From assembly GCA_965240325.2 (NCBI GenBank), contig OZ251232.1:1798001-1862000 (forward strand): a stretch of 64,000 bases of DNA, in the 5' to 3' direction. The notes beneath the pieces are model-generated. The model ran no database searches. It had not been told where the DNA came from and saw only the letters and a program-made list of their open reading frames with translations. The position numbers and the translations under genes were made by a program. The stretch comes from Rebecca billardiae RCC1528. Taxonomy: Eukaryota > Haptophyta. Below, in pieces: positions 33,489 through 45,330 of the stretch; positions within the stretch are counted from its first letter, which is position 1, and each line of letters begins with the position of its first letter.

Positions 33489-34052
33489 GGCGCAGCTCGA
33501 GAGCCGCTAAGCCGCATGAGAGCAAGGCACGAAGCACCATCGTGCAGAGGGTATCGCGAAGATGCGGGCCCGGAAACAGCTGCAGCCATCATGCCAGTGG
33601 GCACTTCCGAAGGGCGTTCGCTGCGAGTGAGCGAGAGGCACTGGACTGCGTCGGTTCGCTCGGCGCCTGATGAAAAACCCAGTTCACCTATGTGCGAATC
33701 AAGGCCTATATGGCCGGCCATGACCGATGATATTGGCCGCTAGGTGGCCATGGCCGATGGTTAGCGGTCGACCATCCATCTCTGGCCGATGGGTATTGGC
33801 CGATGGCCGTCCGGCGGCCGGACCGCCGTACTCGTAGGCCGCGCCGGACGGCGGCACGGCCACGGCGCCGGCGCGTGATGGCCGCGTGAGCACGCCGCGC
33901 GGGCTGCAGCACTGTCCGACTCTGCACGGTCGTAGTTCGAGAGGGCGGCCCCGGGGCTCGGCCGACCCAACTGGTGGACTTGTTGAGCCCCAGTGGCGGT
34001 CTCGACCGAGCTTGGCAGGTGTGTGTGTGTGCCTGTGTGTGTTAATCTGATA

Positions 34053-34089
<37 letters not shown>

Positions 34090-34527
34090 TTACAGGCGAC
34101 TATGTCTATTGCGATGTATTTGCCGATTCTGCGCGCCGGCCCGGCGAGTGAAGGACGCGAGGTGCAGCAGGCGGCGAGCCCGGCGAGACTCCGAGGGCGA
34201 GTCAGCGGCCGCACCCGCGCCCGCGACCGCGCCCACGCCCGCGCCCACGACCCCTACTTCTGCCACGGCTCACGCTTGCACTGCCAGCAGCGCTGCGGCA
34301 TCGTCTCACGCAGACCACGTCTGCCGACGCGGCGACTGCGGCAGCCTCGCGGCGAGCGGACCGGAGCGGTGGCTGCCGCAGCACAGTAGTACGTCGGCTG
34401 CAAGCAGCTTCTGCGACGTGAGATCATGCCCAGACAGAGTCAAGCCGACCGCTCGTGGCTCGTTGGGGTACCATACGTTCTGCCCGAGTGGTGAATAATC
34501 TTTTGCCGAAAAAGAAAAAGGGGTGAA

Positions 34528-34585
<58 letters not shown>

Positions 34586-34967
34586 GTTATTCATTTATTC
34601 GTCGTAGTCGGCCACTGGCCGATGAACGGGCAAAAGTGGGCATCCTGTGGCCGACGGGTTGGCCGACGCCCGTCGAGGCTTGATTCGCACACAGCAGTTC
34701 ACCAATTGGCCGTCCTGTGCCGCCGCCAACCTTGCCTATTTGCCTAAGGCCCAGGAGCATCACAGCGAGTAGGTTGTTCGGGGTCGTTGTGCGAGAGCAC
34801 AGAGCAGGCTCAAAAGTCCCTCGTGGCACGAGAAGAGGGTGGCCAAGATGGCGGCCGGACTTGAGCTCGGCCGCCTGGCTCGGGCCGAATGGCAGGCAGG
34901 TGTTGATACGGCGCATTGCGCTCCCACCGTCCTCTTAGACAATCAGTTATTGTGCCAATAACCCCAC
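33489..34967. repeat. Dispersed repeat K, copy split by a transposon
   Basis: The two halves (33489-33688 and 34704-34967) match 25703-25902 and 25903-26166 exactly in length (200 and 264 bp). The right half runs into (TA)n instead of repeat D2. Confidence 0.9.
33689..34694. mobile_element. 1,006-bp non-autonomous DNA transposon, 9-bp TSD
   Basis: Terminal inverted repeats TATGTGCGAATCAAGGCC and, from the other end, TGTGTGCGAATCAAGCC; the outermost right-end base lies beyond this match. The flanking duplication is CAGTTCACC (33680-33688 and 34695-34703), present once in the empty-site copy. GGCCGAT/GGCCGAC motifs are dense in the first 150 and last 100 bp, a subterminal-repeat pattern typical of hAT and Mutator-like elements. 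The 9-bp duplication favours Mutator-like (8 bp would suggest hAT). Internal (TA)n runs are at about 34058-34086 and 34529-34581. No transposase frame, so mobilisation would need enzyme in trans. Confidence 0.9.
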
Positions 34968-34991
34968 ATATATATATATATATATATATTA

Positions 34992-35043
<52 letters not shown>
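34968..35043. repeat. (TA)n-(TG)n compound microsatellite
   Basis: A TA run of about 22 bp, a short TAAT linker, then a TG run of about 48 bp. Confidence 0.95.
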
Positions 35044-35044
<1 letters not shown>

Positions 35045-35275
35045 TTTATATCAATATGCCATTCGTCGTATCGATATCGCGATCTGATGCTGCCGGCTAG
35101 CAGCAGACACGTGCATGATGACGACTCGATCATCATCATCTGTGCTGACGATGATTGCTGATGACGCGTACGACGCGATAGATATATATATGCGCTGATA
35201 TGCTGCTGATTGATGATAGTCATGGCCCGCGGTGCAGGGCGGAGCGCGCAGCGTGGAGCCCGCTCCGCGGGCACT

Positions 35276-35520
35276 AACCACGTTTCAACAAGATCTTTCA
35301 TTCTTTGATCAAAGAAAAAAGGGACGGGGGACGATTTTCAGGGCTGGAGGAGACCGAGTTTCGAATTTTGAGACCGCAAAGAGACATCTATACCAGCGAG
35401 AAAAGGAAGCGTCCGCTCTTTTGATAGTCAGAGGAATCAACGAAACCCACGTCCAAGTGACCGAGGGTGGGTAATTGTGGGTAGACTGTGACCATATAGT
35501 AAATAAGCACATGACCATAG
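35276..35520. other. Low-GC island with an 80-codon open frame
   Basis: Base composition falls sharply for about 250 bp in otherwise GC-rich DNA. The plus frame 35232-35474 crosses it and is mixed in composition there (FFDQRKKGRGTIFRAGG, SALLIVRGINETHVQV). No family was recognised. It could be a fragment of an organelle, viral or other foreign gene, or a relic exon. No intact gene is supported. Confidence 0.4.
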
Positions 35521-35795
35521 TAAAACAAGCCTATCGCTGCCGCTACTAGGCGCGCGCCAGACACGGAGCGCGCGCACCAGTTGCGTCGCGCTGCGCACGG
35601 AGCATGCGTGACGAGATCGCGGCGGGGGCGGCGAGATCGCGGCGGGGGCGACGGGCAACAACCTGCCCGCGGGCGCGTTCGTCACTCGAGGAGCAGCGCG
35701 CAAGGGCGAGCCGAGTCCGGAGCACGCGAGCTCGTCGCTCGCCGCCCGGAGCAGAGCGCGCCGCCGACTGCCGAGCGAGCGGCGCGGCAGAGCTG

Positions 35796-36155
35796 ATGAG
35801 CCGGATGCGCCCGGAGCTCGCGCGGCTGAAGGGCGAGCTCGAGCACGCGAGCTCGCGCCTCGACGCCGAGCGCGAGCTCCTCCTCAACTCGGTCGACGGC
35901 GGCGCGGAGGTGCAGCAGCGTGAGGACGAGCAGGAGCATCAGTGAAACGCGCGCCGGTTCCGGGTCGCGCAGCGGCGCCCAGCTGCCTGCACGCGAGCGG
36001 CGGCCACGTAGCGCGAGGAGCTGCGTGGGGAAATCGCCGCGCGCGTCGACGCGGCGATCACCGGGCTGCAGGCCTCGGCAATCGACGCGGTGCGCACCCT
36101 CGCCGCCAGCCGCGACGACTCCGCCGTCGAGCTGCAGCAGCTGCGCGCGCAGTAG
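35796..36155 (+). CDS. Small coiled-coil protein or coiled-coil gene fragment
   Basis: Two pieces read as amphipathic coiled coil: 35796-35909 (MSRMRPELARLKGELEHASS...) and 36012-36155 (REELRGEIAARVDAA... to a stop). A 102-nt GT-AG intron in phase 0 would join them into 85 residues. A weaker related stretch follows at about 36250-36340 (AELDELSDAATDALGARAA) in another frame, suggesting duplicated or decayed exons. Upstream the frame stays open to 35604 but is low-complexity. No function is suggested, and this may be a degenerating remnant of a longer gene. Confidence 0.3.
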
Positions 36156-37031
36156 ATGCCAGAAGTGCCGATGGGCGGCGGCGTATCAGCAGGCTGACGT
36201 GCACGAGCACGTGACACGCGGAGGCGCTAGGCGCCACTAAGTAAGCTGGCGAAGTGCGGCGCCGAGCTCGACGAGCTGAGCGACGCGGCAACGGACGCGT
36301 TGGGCGCCCGCGCCGCCATCGTCGCGGCGCCCTCCTGCAGCTCGAGCAGCTGATGTGGATAGATGGCCGTCGAGGCGACCGCGGGTGTGACTCACACTCA
36401 CAGTGTGACTGTGAGTGAGCGCGCGCGGCTCAGCCTGCCGCTGGCAGCCGCCGTCTTCGAGGCCGACGCGGCGGAGGAGGCGGCGGGCGAGCACGGCGGC
36501 GCGGTGGAGCAGGCGCGCACGCGCGGCGGCAGGCGCGACGCGCCGCTCGCCTCGTTCCACCGCCCCGAGCTCCGCTCGGTCGGTCTCGGTGCGCGGCTGC
36601 GCAGCCGGCAGGTCGGCGGGCCAGCAGTGGCGCGCGCTCTCGCTCTGCCGGCACGAGGCGCGCCGGCTGAGCGACCAGCGGCCCGTCGTCGAGCGCATGG
36701 CGCAGGGCGAGTACCTCAAGCAGGTGCGCCCGCTCGCGCGCACGCGCCGGCTCGCGCCGCGCCAGCGCCTCTCGCCCTGCCTGCATGCGCGCGCGCGCGC
36801 CGGCCGCTAGTCCCCGCGGCGGCCCGCGGCGACAGGCCGACAGCCGACACGGTCCTCGGCCCGCCGGCCCGGTGGGCGGCAGTGACTGAGTTGGCGGTGG
36901 CAGCTCAGGCGAACTGTTACACATGTCAGACTGAGACAGCAGCCGACGGAGGGTGCACCGCGGGCCCCGAACTACGTTCGTTCTACGGAAAAAGACCGCG
37001 GAACGCGGTCAATATTGTCGTTCGTCAACAG
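36156..37031. other. Intergenic or decayed coding sequence
   Basis: Contains a degenerate coiled-coil-like stretch near 36250-36340 and a short frame with mixed composition (EARRLSDQRPVVERMAQGEY) around 36650-36720. No gene model holds. It ends at the 3' end of the WD40 gene. Confidence 0.4.
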
Positions 37032-40000
37032 TCACCAGTCATTATTCCCTCTGCCGCCGGGCGGTGGCGATGGTGCCCGCCGCAGCGGTGCGCGCCGTGC
37101 GGCATTCGCAACGGCCGATGAGTCGGCCGCGGTGACGTGCGACGCGTCGACTTGTGGCGTCGCGCTCGTCACGTGCGACGACGACTGCTCGGCCGAGCCC
37201 GGCAGCGTGTCGTGCGCCGGCAGCCCGAGTGTCACCATGCGGTCGAGCACGCGGCGGCGGCGCGCGACGGCGCGGTCGCGCCAGCCGTGGCTGCCCGCAC
37301 GCGTGAGTATGGTGGCGTGCGCGGACGAGGAGCGCCGGCCTGAGAAGTGCTTCCCACCCTGTCGCGCCGCGCGTACGCGCGTGTCCGTCTGCTCGACCGA
37401 GGCGAGGTCGAGGTCGTACGTGTGCAGTTTGGTGGTGAAGACGTGCGTGTCGCGCTGCAGCCCGTGCGAGCTCGTGCCCGCGCTCAGCATGACGCCCATC
37501 CGTGTCACGTTGGTCGGCGTCTTGCTCCGCGCCGCGCGCCGCGCGTCCTTGGCCCTCTCCGCGGCCGCGTTGGCTTCGGCGCGCAGCCGCTGCGCGCGCG
37601 CGGTCGCCGCACTCGTCACCATCGCCTCCTCCGCGTTCGCCGGCTCGGAGATCGAGACGCGTGGTGGGCGCGGTGGGCGCGCGCTGGCCGGCCGCGCCGC
37701 GGTGGCCGTCACCGCGTCCGCGGGCTCTGCGCCGCCGTCCGCGGCCGGCGCGCCGGCCGCTGCGCCGCCGTCGGCTGCGGCCGCGGCTCGCGCCGCCACC
37801 GCGTTCGCGCCCGCCGGCCGCCGCCGCTCCGGCGAGCCGCGCAGCGCCTGCAGCTCCCAGCGCGCCGAGCGATCGACAAACCCCGCCATGTCCCGTGCCA
37901 TCGCCGAGCGCTCCGCCGCCTCGAGCTCCGGCGTGCGCCGCGGCGTGAAGAGGTCGTCGATGGTCTTGGGCCGCGCGTGCCGCTTCGGCGCGTGCGCTCG
38001 GAAGCGCGTGCCAGCGCGCGCCGCGCTCGCGCTGCTGGCCGCGGCGCCCGCTGAGGCGCTCGCCGCGCCCGCCGCCGCGCTGAGCCGATCGCCCGCGCCC
38101 TTTGCGGGCGAGAGCGCCGACGCCGCGACCTTGCCCCACTGCTCGGCCGCCGCGCCGGACGTTGAGGAGTGCTCGCTCACCATCGAGCCAAACGTGGCGG
38201 CGAGCGGCGCGGGCGGGGGCGTCGGCGCTGCCTGCCGCGGCGGCGGTTGCGGCGGCGCGGGCTGCAGCTGCGAGGCGGGCTTGGGTGCGGCGCGCGCTGC
38301 CAGGCTCACGGGCGCGCCCGCGCTCGCCGCCGCCGCGGCCGCGGCCGCCTCCGCCTCCATCTGACTCTTGAGCTGCACAGAGGAGCCAATGTACTGCTGC
38401 ACGGCGGAGGACGCCTGCGCGAACGCCTCGCGCACCGCGTCCGCCGTCTCCTGCGTGGCGGGCGCGTGCTTCGACTGCGCGACCGCGGCGGCGATGCCGG
38501 TGAAGGTGCTCGCCGCGTGGTGCCCCGCTCGGCCCACGACGATCGCCTTGCCCGCCCGCCACGCGCGGTTTGTCGAGTCCATCTCCACCGGCACGAGCGA
38601 GCGCCAGCTGGTGCGCGCGTCGATCTGCCAGCCCTTCGCGCGCCCAAACGTGCCCACGTTCTCGCCCTTGAGCGACCAGAGCGACACGTTGCCGTCGGCG
38701 CACGCGGTGACCACCTGCGCCGAGCAGCGGCCGAGGGCGCGGCCGCGTGGTGCGCGCGGCCGCGCGCGCGCGCGCGGAGGGCGGGGCCACTGGGTGAGCG
38801 CCGCGCGCGCAGCCGGCCGCCGCGCGGCCGCCACGCACGCCTGCCCGCCAGCCTGGTGCGCGGCGGCAGGGCCTTCCTACCGGTACCACGCTGCCGGCGC
38901 GACTGTGCGGGCTGCAGCGCGCGCGCGCCGCGGGCGGCGCGGCCCACGCGCGGCGCGCGCCGCGGAGAGGCGCGCGCGCACCATCCGGCGCGAGGAGAGC
39001 AAGTCCACAGAGACGAGCCCGCGCCTGTGCGCGCGCCACCAAAAGGCCTGCTTGAGGTACCGGCCGCGCTCGGCGGCGGTCGACTTTGGCGGGAGCGCCA
39101 TCGTGCCCACCGAGTTGGGCTTGGTGGGCTCGGCGCCGCCGCCGCCGAACGCTCCGAGCCTGTGCACGCTGGCCGCGCGGCGCAGCGAGTGCAGCCCCGC
39201 CGCGCCGCGCCCCGACGCATCGCTCGCGCCGGGCTGCTCAAACGACGACCACGCGTGCTCCTCGACCTCCCACACCTTCACCCAGCCCGCCGTGTCCGCC
39301 GTGAGCACGAGCTCGTTGGACGCGTCCGTGACCAGGCCGACGAGGCCCTCGCCCTCCAGGTGGTCCGCGGGGAGCCGCGCGGTGCACTGGCCGCGGAAGA
39401 CGTCCCACGCGCTGATGCACCCGTCGCCGCCGACCGAGAGCAGCGGCATGCGCGGCTTGGCGCTGAGGAAGAGGAGCCGCTCGATGCTGCCGTCCTCGTC
39501 CTCCTCGTCCACGCCGGCCGCGCCGGCCGCGCCGCCCGCCGCGCCGGCCGCGCCGCCGTCTCGCGAGCGGCGGCGCGCGCCGCTCGGCGCGCTCGCGTAC
39601 CGGTGCAGGCACTGCGACGCGAGCTCGCCGATGCCCGACTTCTTGCCGAGCGCGGCGTCCGCGCTGACCGGCGCGGTCAGCTTGGGGCGGAGCGTGCGCA
39701 GCGCGCGCACGCCCGGCTTGCCGTCCACGTCCGCGAACGAGTCGAGCTCCCAGACGATCACCTCGCCGTCGTACGCGGCGGTGACCATGAGCACCTGCGG
39801 CGAGGAGGGCAGCTGCAGCACGGCGATCGCCGTGATGTCCTCCGTGTGCAGCTGCGAGCGGACCGAGCACTCGACCGTCTCAGACGGCTCGCGAGAGTCG
39901 GGGAAGAGGCTGATGGCCTGCTCGCGGGCGCGGGCGCGGGCGCGCGGCGTGGTGTCGCGCAGCGGGTGCGCGGCGGTGGGCGGGCGGGCGCGCGGCGTGG

Positions 40001-42674
40001 TGTCGATCAGCGGCGCGGTGGGCGGACACGCGCTCGGGCGGGCCCGACAGCGCGCGCGCGCCGCGCTCGGCGCGCCGCGCCAGCCAGCCCCGCCGCCCCG
40101 CCGCCCCGCCACGGCGCTTGCGCGCGCTTGCGCGCGCTTGCGCGCACCTTGTGCTGCGACGGTGTGTCTGGGTAGATGCACAGCGCCTTGGACCAGCCCA
40201 CCGTCACGAACAGACCCGAGCGCGACTTGGTGGGCGGGATGTGCGCGACGCCCGTCACCTCGACGGCGTCCGACGCCGGCGAGACGCACGCCTTCAGGCA
40301 CTCGCCGGACGAGAAGTTCCACACGCGCACCGAGCCGTCGTGCGCGCCAGAGATGAGCCGCCGGCCGGTCGAGTCGAACGCGAGCGAGGTCACCTTGGAG
40401 ACGCCGTGCGCGGACTCGAAGCGGCCGAGGAGCTGGCCGTTCTCCGCCTTCCACACGGCGAGGGTGGACATCTCGTCCGCCGAGATCACCACGTCGAACT
40501 GCGGGTTGTAGATCGCGAGCGAGACCGGGTGGTCGTGCGTGCTCCGCTCCTGCCGCGAGCCGAGCCTGGACGCCCACACGCACGGCGCGGTGTGCGCGGT
40601 GAGCAGCGCGTTCGTGCGCGGGTCGATGCCCATGCAGCTCACGTCGAGGTTGGAGACCTCGACCGAGCCGCGCTGGTCGCCGAGCTGCGTCTTGGTCGGG
40701 TCGTTGAGCAGCTGCACGCACCGCAGCGAGCGCACGTCCCACAGCCGGACCGAGCCGTCCGAGCCGAGCGAGAGCAGCTGCGTCGCGCCCGACACCTCGA
40801 GCACCTTGTGCACGGGCGACGTGTGCCCGCGCAGCACCGCCTGCGGCTTCCGAGACATGCCGAGGTTGGTGGGCCAGAGCAGGATGTCGTGGTCGAGGCC
40901 GGAGGAGACGAGCGCCTCGATCGAGCCGAGGTACGCGATCGACTGGATCGACTTGGTGTGCCCGCGCAGCCGGTGCAGCACGGCGCCGCTCTCGAGGCTC
41001 GTGATCGCGATCGAGCGGTCGAGCGAGCCGGTCGCGAGCGTGCCGCCGCCGCCAAAGTGGGACACCTCGCTGGAGGGGATCCACGCGGCGCACGTGATCC
41101 AGTCGGAGTGCACGAGCTCGAGCCGCGCCGCCGCGCTCAGCTTGGGCTGCCGGATCGGCGTGTGCGGGTACAGCTTGCTCGCGTGCATGCAGAACGCGAC
41201 CAGCTCGAAGACGGCCAGGTCGCCGCGCGCGTCGCCAATCACGAGCGCCGTGCGCCACTCGCGCTTCGACATGCCCGCGGGGCCGCCGACCTCCGCGACG
41301 GGCAGCGCGCGCGGCGCGAGGATCATCATCGTCGGCTCGTTGCTCAGCTGCATCCGCCCGTACGGCACGAACCGCCGCGCCTCCCAGCTCGAGCAGTCGT
41401 ACAGTAGCACGTGCCGGTCGGCCGTGCCCACCATCACCGTGTTGCGCTCGTGCGCGTGCAGCACCGTCGAGATCCACGGGTCGTTCGCCGAGCCGACGAA
41501 GGGCGAGCGCGCCTTGTCCGCGCGCGGGAGGAAGTCGGCGTTGGCGAACGAGCGCTCCAGCCGCAGGTCGTACGCCTCCCACAGCGCGAGCACGCCGTCG
41601 CTCGACGCGGTGAGCACCTTGTGCGCGTCCGCGAGCGGCAGCACGTGCGTGACCGCCGTGCCGTGCGCGCGCGACGTGGCCGAGGTCGAGAGGACGGGCG
41701 GGAGGTACATGTTGGGCAGCGCGCGCGCCTGCGCGTCGCGCGAGTCCATCAGCGCCTTGTTGTGCAGCACCATGAACGAGAGGAACTCGTCCCACGACAC
41801 CGAGCCGTCCGAGTTCGAGTCGACCTTCATGAAGATCTCGCGCAGCGACTCGTCTGAAGTGCCGAGCAGCACGTGCCGGAACACGCGCAGGAATTCGTCA
41901 ATGTCGAGCGTGGACGAGCCGTCGAGGTCCGCCTGCTCGAAGAGCGTGCGCAGCCGCACGATCTCCGCCATCCCGAGCTTCTCCAGGTTCGTCAGCCCGC
42001 CGACGAGCGACGCGCGCCGCCGCCGCGCGGAGGTCATCGGCGCGCCGTCGTCCGACTTGCGCGCGGACGCGCGCCGGCTCGAGCCGGGCGGCGCCGACGA
42101 CGACGAGCCCTCAGCCGCCGCGCCGGCGGCCACGAGGGTGAGGTTGAGGCCCGGCGGCGCGGCGGGCTCGCTCGGCGCGGCGCCCGCGGCGGGCGAGCGC
42201 GGCGCCCGCGCCTTCCCCTCCTCCGCCTCCTCCTCCTCGGCGATGCCGGCCGTCGCCATGCGCGTGATCATCGGCGGCGCCCCCGGCCGGCCGCTCCCCG
42301 GCCGAGCGCGCGGCTGGGCGGGGGTCGCGTCCGGCGTGGGCATTCGCCGCCCGATCGATCGGCGTGTCTCGCCGCGCCGCCTCCGCGCCTGCCGGTCCTC
42401 CGCCGAGGCGTGCGCCTCCGCCACCTCCGCCTTCCGCGCCGCCGCCACCGCCGCCATCACGTCCTTCGTCCCGCTCGCCGGCATGCTCTGTCCGGCCGCC
42501 AGCTGATAGAAGGCAAACCAGTCCACCTCCGCGTCCGCGACGGCCTCGTCGCCGTCGGGCGGGCCGAGGCCGTCGGCGGCGGGCGCGGGCGCCGCGCCGC
42601 CGGCGGCCGAGGCGCGCCGCGCCTGCTCGTCGCCGCCCCCGCCGCGCGCCTCGCCCTCGCCCTCGCCGCCGCCG

Positions 42675-42713
<39 letters not shown>

Positions 42714-43723
42714 TCGTCATCGCGGTCGTCGCCGCCATCGTCGCTGTCGGTGCGGCTGCGGCCGCTGCTGCTGCGATAGTCCGAGCTCCAGCCCTCCTCG
42801 GCCTCGTCGTCGTCCCAGCTCTCGTCGTCGTCGTCGTCCTCGCCCGAGTCGCTCAGCGAGCCCGCCCCGAGCGCACGCACCTGCGCCGCGATCCTCCGCT
42901 GCGTCTCGCCGTCGATGAGCAGCGGGTTCTCGCCCACCTCCGCGCCCAGGCTGCGCACGACAGAGTTGCGCGGCTTGGCGAGCGAGAGCGCGATCGCCTC
43001 CGCGGCCGGCTTGGAGCGGCGGGCGAGGTCGGCGAGCTGCTGCGCGTTCTCCTGCTCGGCCGCCATCTCGACGGTCGAGAGGAACGCGTCGTTGCGCAGC
43101 GCGCGCGACGAGGACAGCGCCGGCTTGCGCCGCTCGCGCACGACGGGCTGCCGGCGCGGCACGGACGCAGACTTGGGCCGGAGCGAGCCGGCGCCGTCGT
43201 GCAGCACCTGGTCGCTGGCGGGGATGCGCGAGGCGGTGGCCGGGCGCGTGCGCTCGCGGCCCTGCTCCACCTGCGCGGCGATCCGCCGGAGCTCCGCGCT
43301 CTGCTCGACCGTCGACGTGAGCTCCTCGGCAGTCATGCCGCCCAGCCGCATGCTCAGCTCGCGCATCGCCTGCGTGCGCGGCGACGGCGGCACGTGCACC
43401 GAGCTGCGACGGCGCTCCATGCGGCTGGGCGTGGCGGATTGGGTGGAGGCGCCGTACGACGGGGCGAGCTTGTACAGGTCCATCCGGTATTTCTGCTCGA
43501 ACTGCGAGCGCTCGTGCTGCGCCTGTATCTGCTCGGGCGAGCGCGAGCGCGACCGCCGCGCTGGCCGGCCGACGCCGCGCGCCTCGAGGCGTGCGAGGCG
43601 TGCGGGCGCCGCGACGTTGGCAGTGGGATCGCCCATCCGCTGCGCCGCGCTCATCGGCCGCGAGCGCGTGCCGCTCGCCGGCACGACGCCCGCGTCGGCG
43701 AGCGACCGGAATGGCTCGATCAT
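37032..43723 (-). CDS. EF-hand and WD40-repeat protein (WDR49/CFAP337-like), 3 exons
   Basis: Exons at 43723-40148, 39917-38982 and 38714-37032. Both introns (230 and 267 nt) start GTGCGC and are phase 0, giving 2,064 residues. Residues 1-590 are basic and disordered, with an acidic stretch whose Asp-Ala repeats come from a GTCGGC hexanucleotide run near 42680-42710. Two EF-hand loops lie at about 598-609 ([12 protein letters not shown]) and 634-645 ([12 protein letters not shown]), both with intact calcium ligands. At least nine WD40 units fill about 690-1520 ([40 protein letters not shown]), enough for two propellers. The last WD unit is completed across intron 2, which supports the model. 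The final 540 residues are Ala/Pro-rich and disordered. EF-hand plus WD40 proteins of this kind are mostly axonemal; a ciliary role is inference. The start [12 protein letters not shown] was chosen over an upstream ATG at 43855 because it leaves room for the shared promoter. Confidence 0.85.
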
Positions 43724-43932
43724 GGTGCAGCCGCCACCGTGTAACCCGTGTAACCCCCGGCAGCATTTTTCCCGGCGGAGAAAAGATTGAATCTGCCGAT
43801 GTCTGGCGAACGAAGTCCGGCTCCTCACTGAGTGGGAGGGTCCGGTCCGCTCCATCCGCCATCGCCCGCAAGCGCGGCGGTCGACGAACAGCCCGCGGCG
43901 CGCGCGCGTCCCCCTGCCGTGCGCTCGCCGAG
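43724..43932. promoter_or_regulatory. Bidirectional promoter, WD40 gene / RPT3
   Basis: Only 209 bp separate the two start codons of divergently transcribed genes, so both core promoters must lie here or overlap the first exons. An AT-richer patch (AGCATTTTTCCC...AAAAGATTGAATC) is central at about 43762-43793. No canonical TATA box. Confidence 0.5.
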
Positions 43933-45330
43933 ATGGCGGCGATGGAGGTGGACATGGCTGTGAGCGCGCTCCACGAGAGCAAGCCCTCCGCCCACGCCGG
44001 CGCGGGCGGCATCCCCGACGACGAGCTCTACGTCAAGATGAAGGGCCTGCAGAAGCAGCTCGAGTTCCTCGAAATCCAGGAGGAGTACATCAAGAACGAG
44101 ACGCAGGCGCTCAAGCGCGAGCTCGTGCGCGCGAAGGAGGAGGTGAAGCGGATCCAGAGCGTCCCGCTCGTGATCGGCCAGTTCCACGAGGTCATCGACC
44201 ACAACCACGGCATCGTCGGCTCGACGACGGGCTCGAACTACTACGTGCGGATCCTCTCGACGCTCAACCGCGAGCTGCTCAAGCCGGGCGCGTCGGTGGC
44301 GCTGCACAGGCACTCGAACGCGGTGGTGGACGTGCTCCCGCCCGAGGCCGACTCGTCCATCTCGATGATGTCCGCCGACGAGACGCCCGACGTCTCGTAC
44401 AACGACATCGGCGGCGCAGACATCCAGAAGCAGGAGATGCGCGAGGCGGTCGAGCTGCCGCTCACGCACTTCGAGCTGTACAAGCAGATCGGCATCGACC
44501 CGCCGCGCGGCGTGCTGCTGTACGGGCCGCCCGGCACGGGCAAGACGATGCTCGCCAAGGCGGTCGCGCACCACACCACCGCCGCCTTCATCCGCGTCGT
44601 CGGCTCGGAGTTTGTGCAGAAGTACCTCGGCGAGGGGCCGAGGATGGTGCGCGACGTCTTCCGGCTCGCGCGCGAGAACGCGCCGGCGATCATCTTCATC
44701 GACGAGGTGGACGCGATCGCGACGAAGCGGTTCGACGCGCAGACCGGCGCCGACCGCGAGGTGCAGCGCATCCTCCTCGAGCTGCTCAACCAGATGGACG
44801 GCTTCGACCAGACGGTCAACGTGAAGGTGATCATGGCGACCAACCGCGCAGACACGCTCGACCCGGCACTGCTGCGCCCCGGCCGGCTCGACCGGAAGAT
44901 CGAGTTCCCGCAGCCGGGGCGGCGCGAGAAGCGGCTCATCTTCCAGGTGCTCACCGCCAAGATGAACCTCGCCGACGACGTCGACCTCGAGGACTACGTC
45001 TCGCGCCCCGAGAAGCTCTCGGGCGCGGAGATCTCGTGCATCGTGCAGGAGGCCGGCATGCACGCCGTGCGCGCCAACCGGTATATCGTCTTGCCCAAGG
45101 ACTTCGAGAAGGGGTACAAGGTGCGCCGCTGCGCCGCCGCGAGCCGAGTGGCGTCGACGCGCGCACGAGACGCGGCGCGGCCAGCCCCTCGCCACGCCCG
45201 CCCACCCGCGCCTCGCAAGCGTGACGCGCGTGCATGATATGCGCCTCCACGCACTCGCTGCCCGCCCGCGTGCGCGCGCGCGCAGGCGAACACCAAGAAG
45301 AACGAGAAGGACTTTGACTTCTACACGTAA
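43933..45330 (+). CDS. RPT3: 26S proteasome regulatory subunit 6B (RPT3/PSMC4), AAA+ ATPase
   Basis: Exons at 43933-45120 and 45286-45330 joined across a 165-nt GTGCGC...GCGCAG intron (phase 0), giving 410 residues, close to the usual 400-418. RPT3 is one of six ATPases of the proteasome base ring that unfold substrates and open the 20S gate. An N-terminal coiled coil spans about 30-75 and the OB region contains the RPT3-typical [20 protein letters not shown]. Walker A is GPPGTGKT (about 198-205), Walker [10 protein letters not shown] (about 253), and the second region of homology [19 protein letters not shown] (about 303). The short last exon ends FYT, a hydrophobic-Tyr-X gate-opening tail as in RPT3 of other eukaryotes. 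The frame runs on past 45120 into the intron, but only the spliced form restores this tail. Start ATG at 43933 (MAAMEVDM) fits the family length. Confidence 0.97.

Noticed and set aside
27969-33721. Minus-strand open frames of 1,105-1,227 codons in the GC-rich arrays
   Set aside because: They follow the satellite period, use almost only Ala, Arg, Pro, Ser and Leu, and equally long frames exist on the other strand; no domain is visible.
43724-43855. Upstream ATG at 43855 for the WD40 protein
   Set aside because: The extra 44 residues lack family resemblance and would leave only 77 bp to the RPT3 start codon; MIEPFRSL is preferred, though not proven.
45121-45237. Extension of RPT3 by reading through 45120 to the stop at 45237
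   Set aside because: That tail is Arg/Ala noise, whereas splicing to 45286 restores the family's C-terminal FYx ending.
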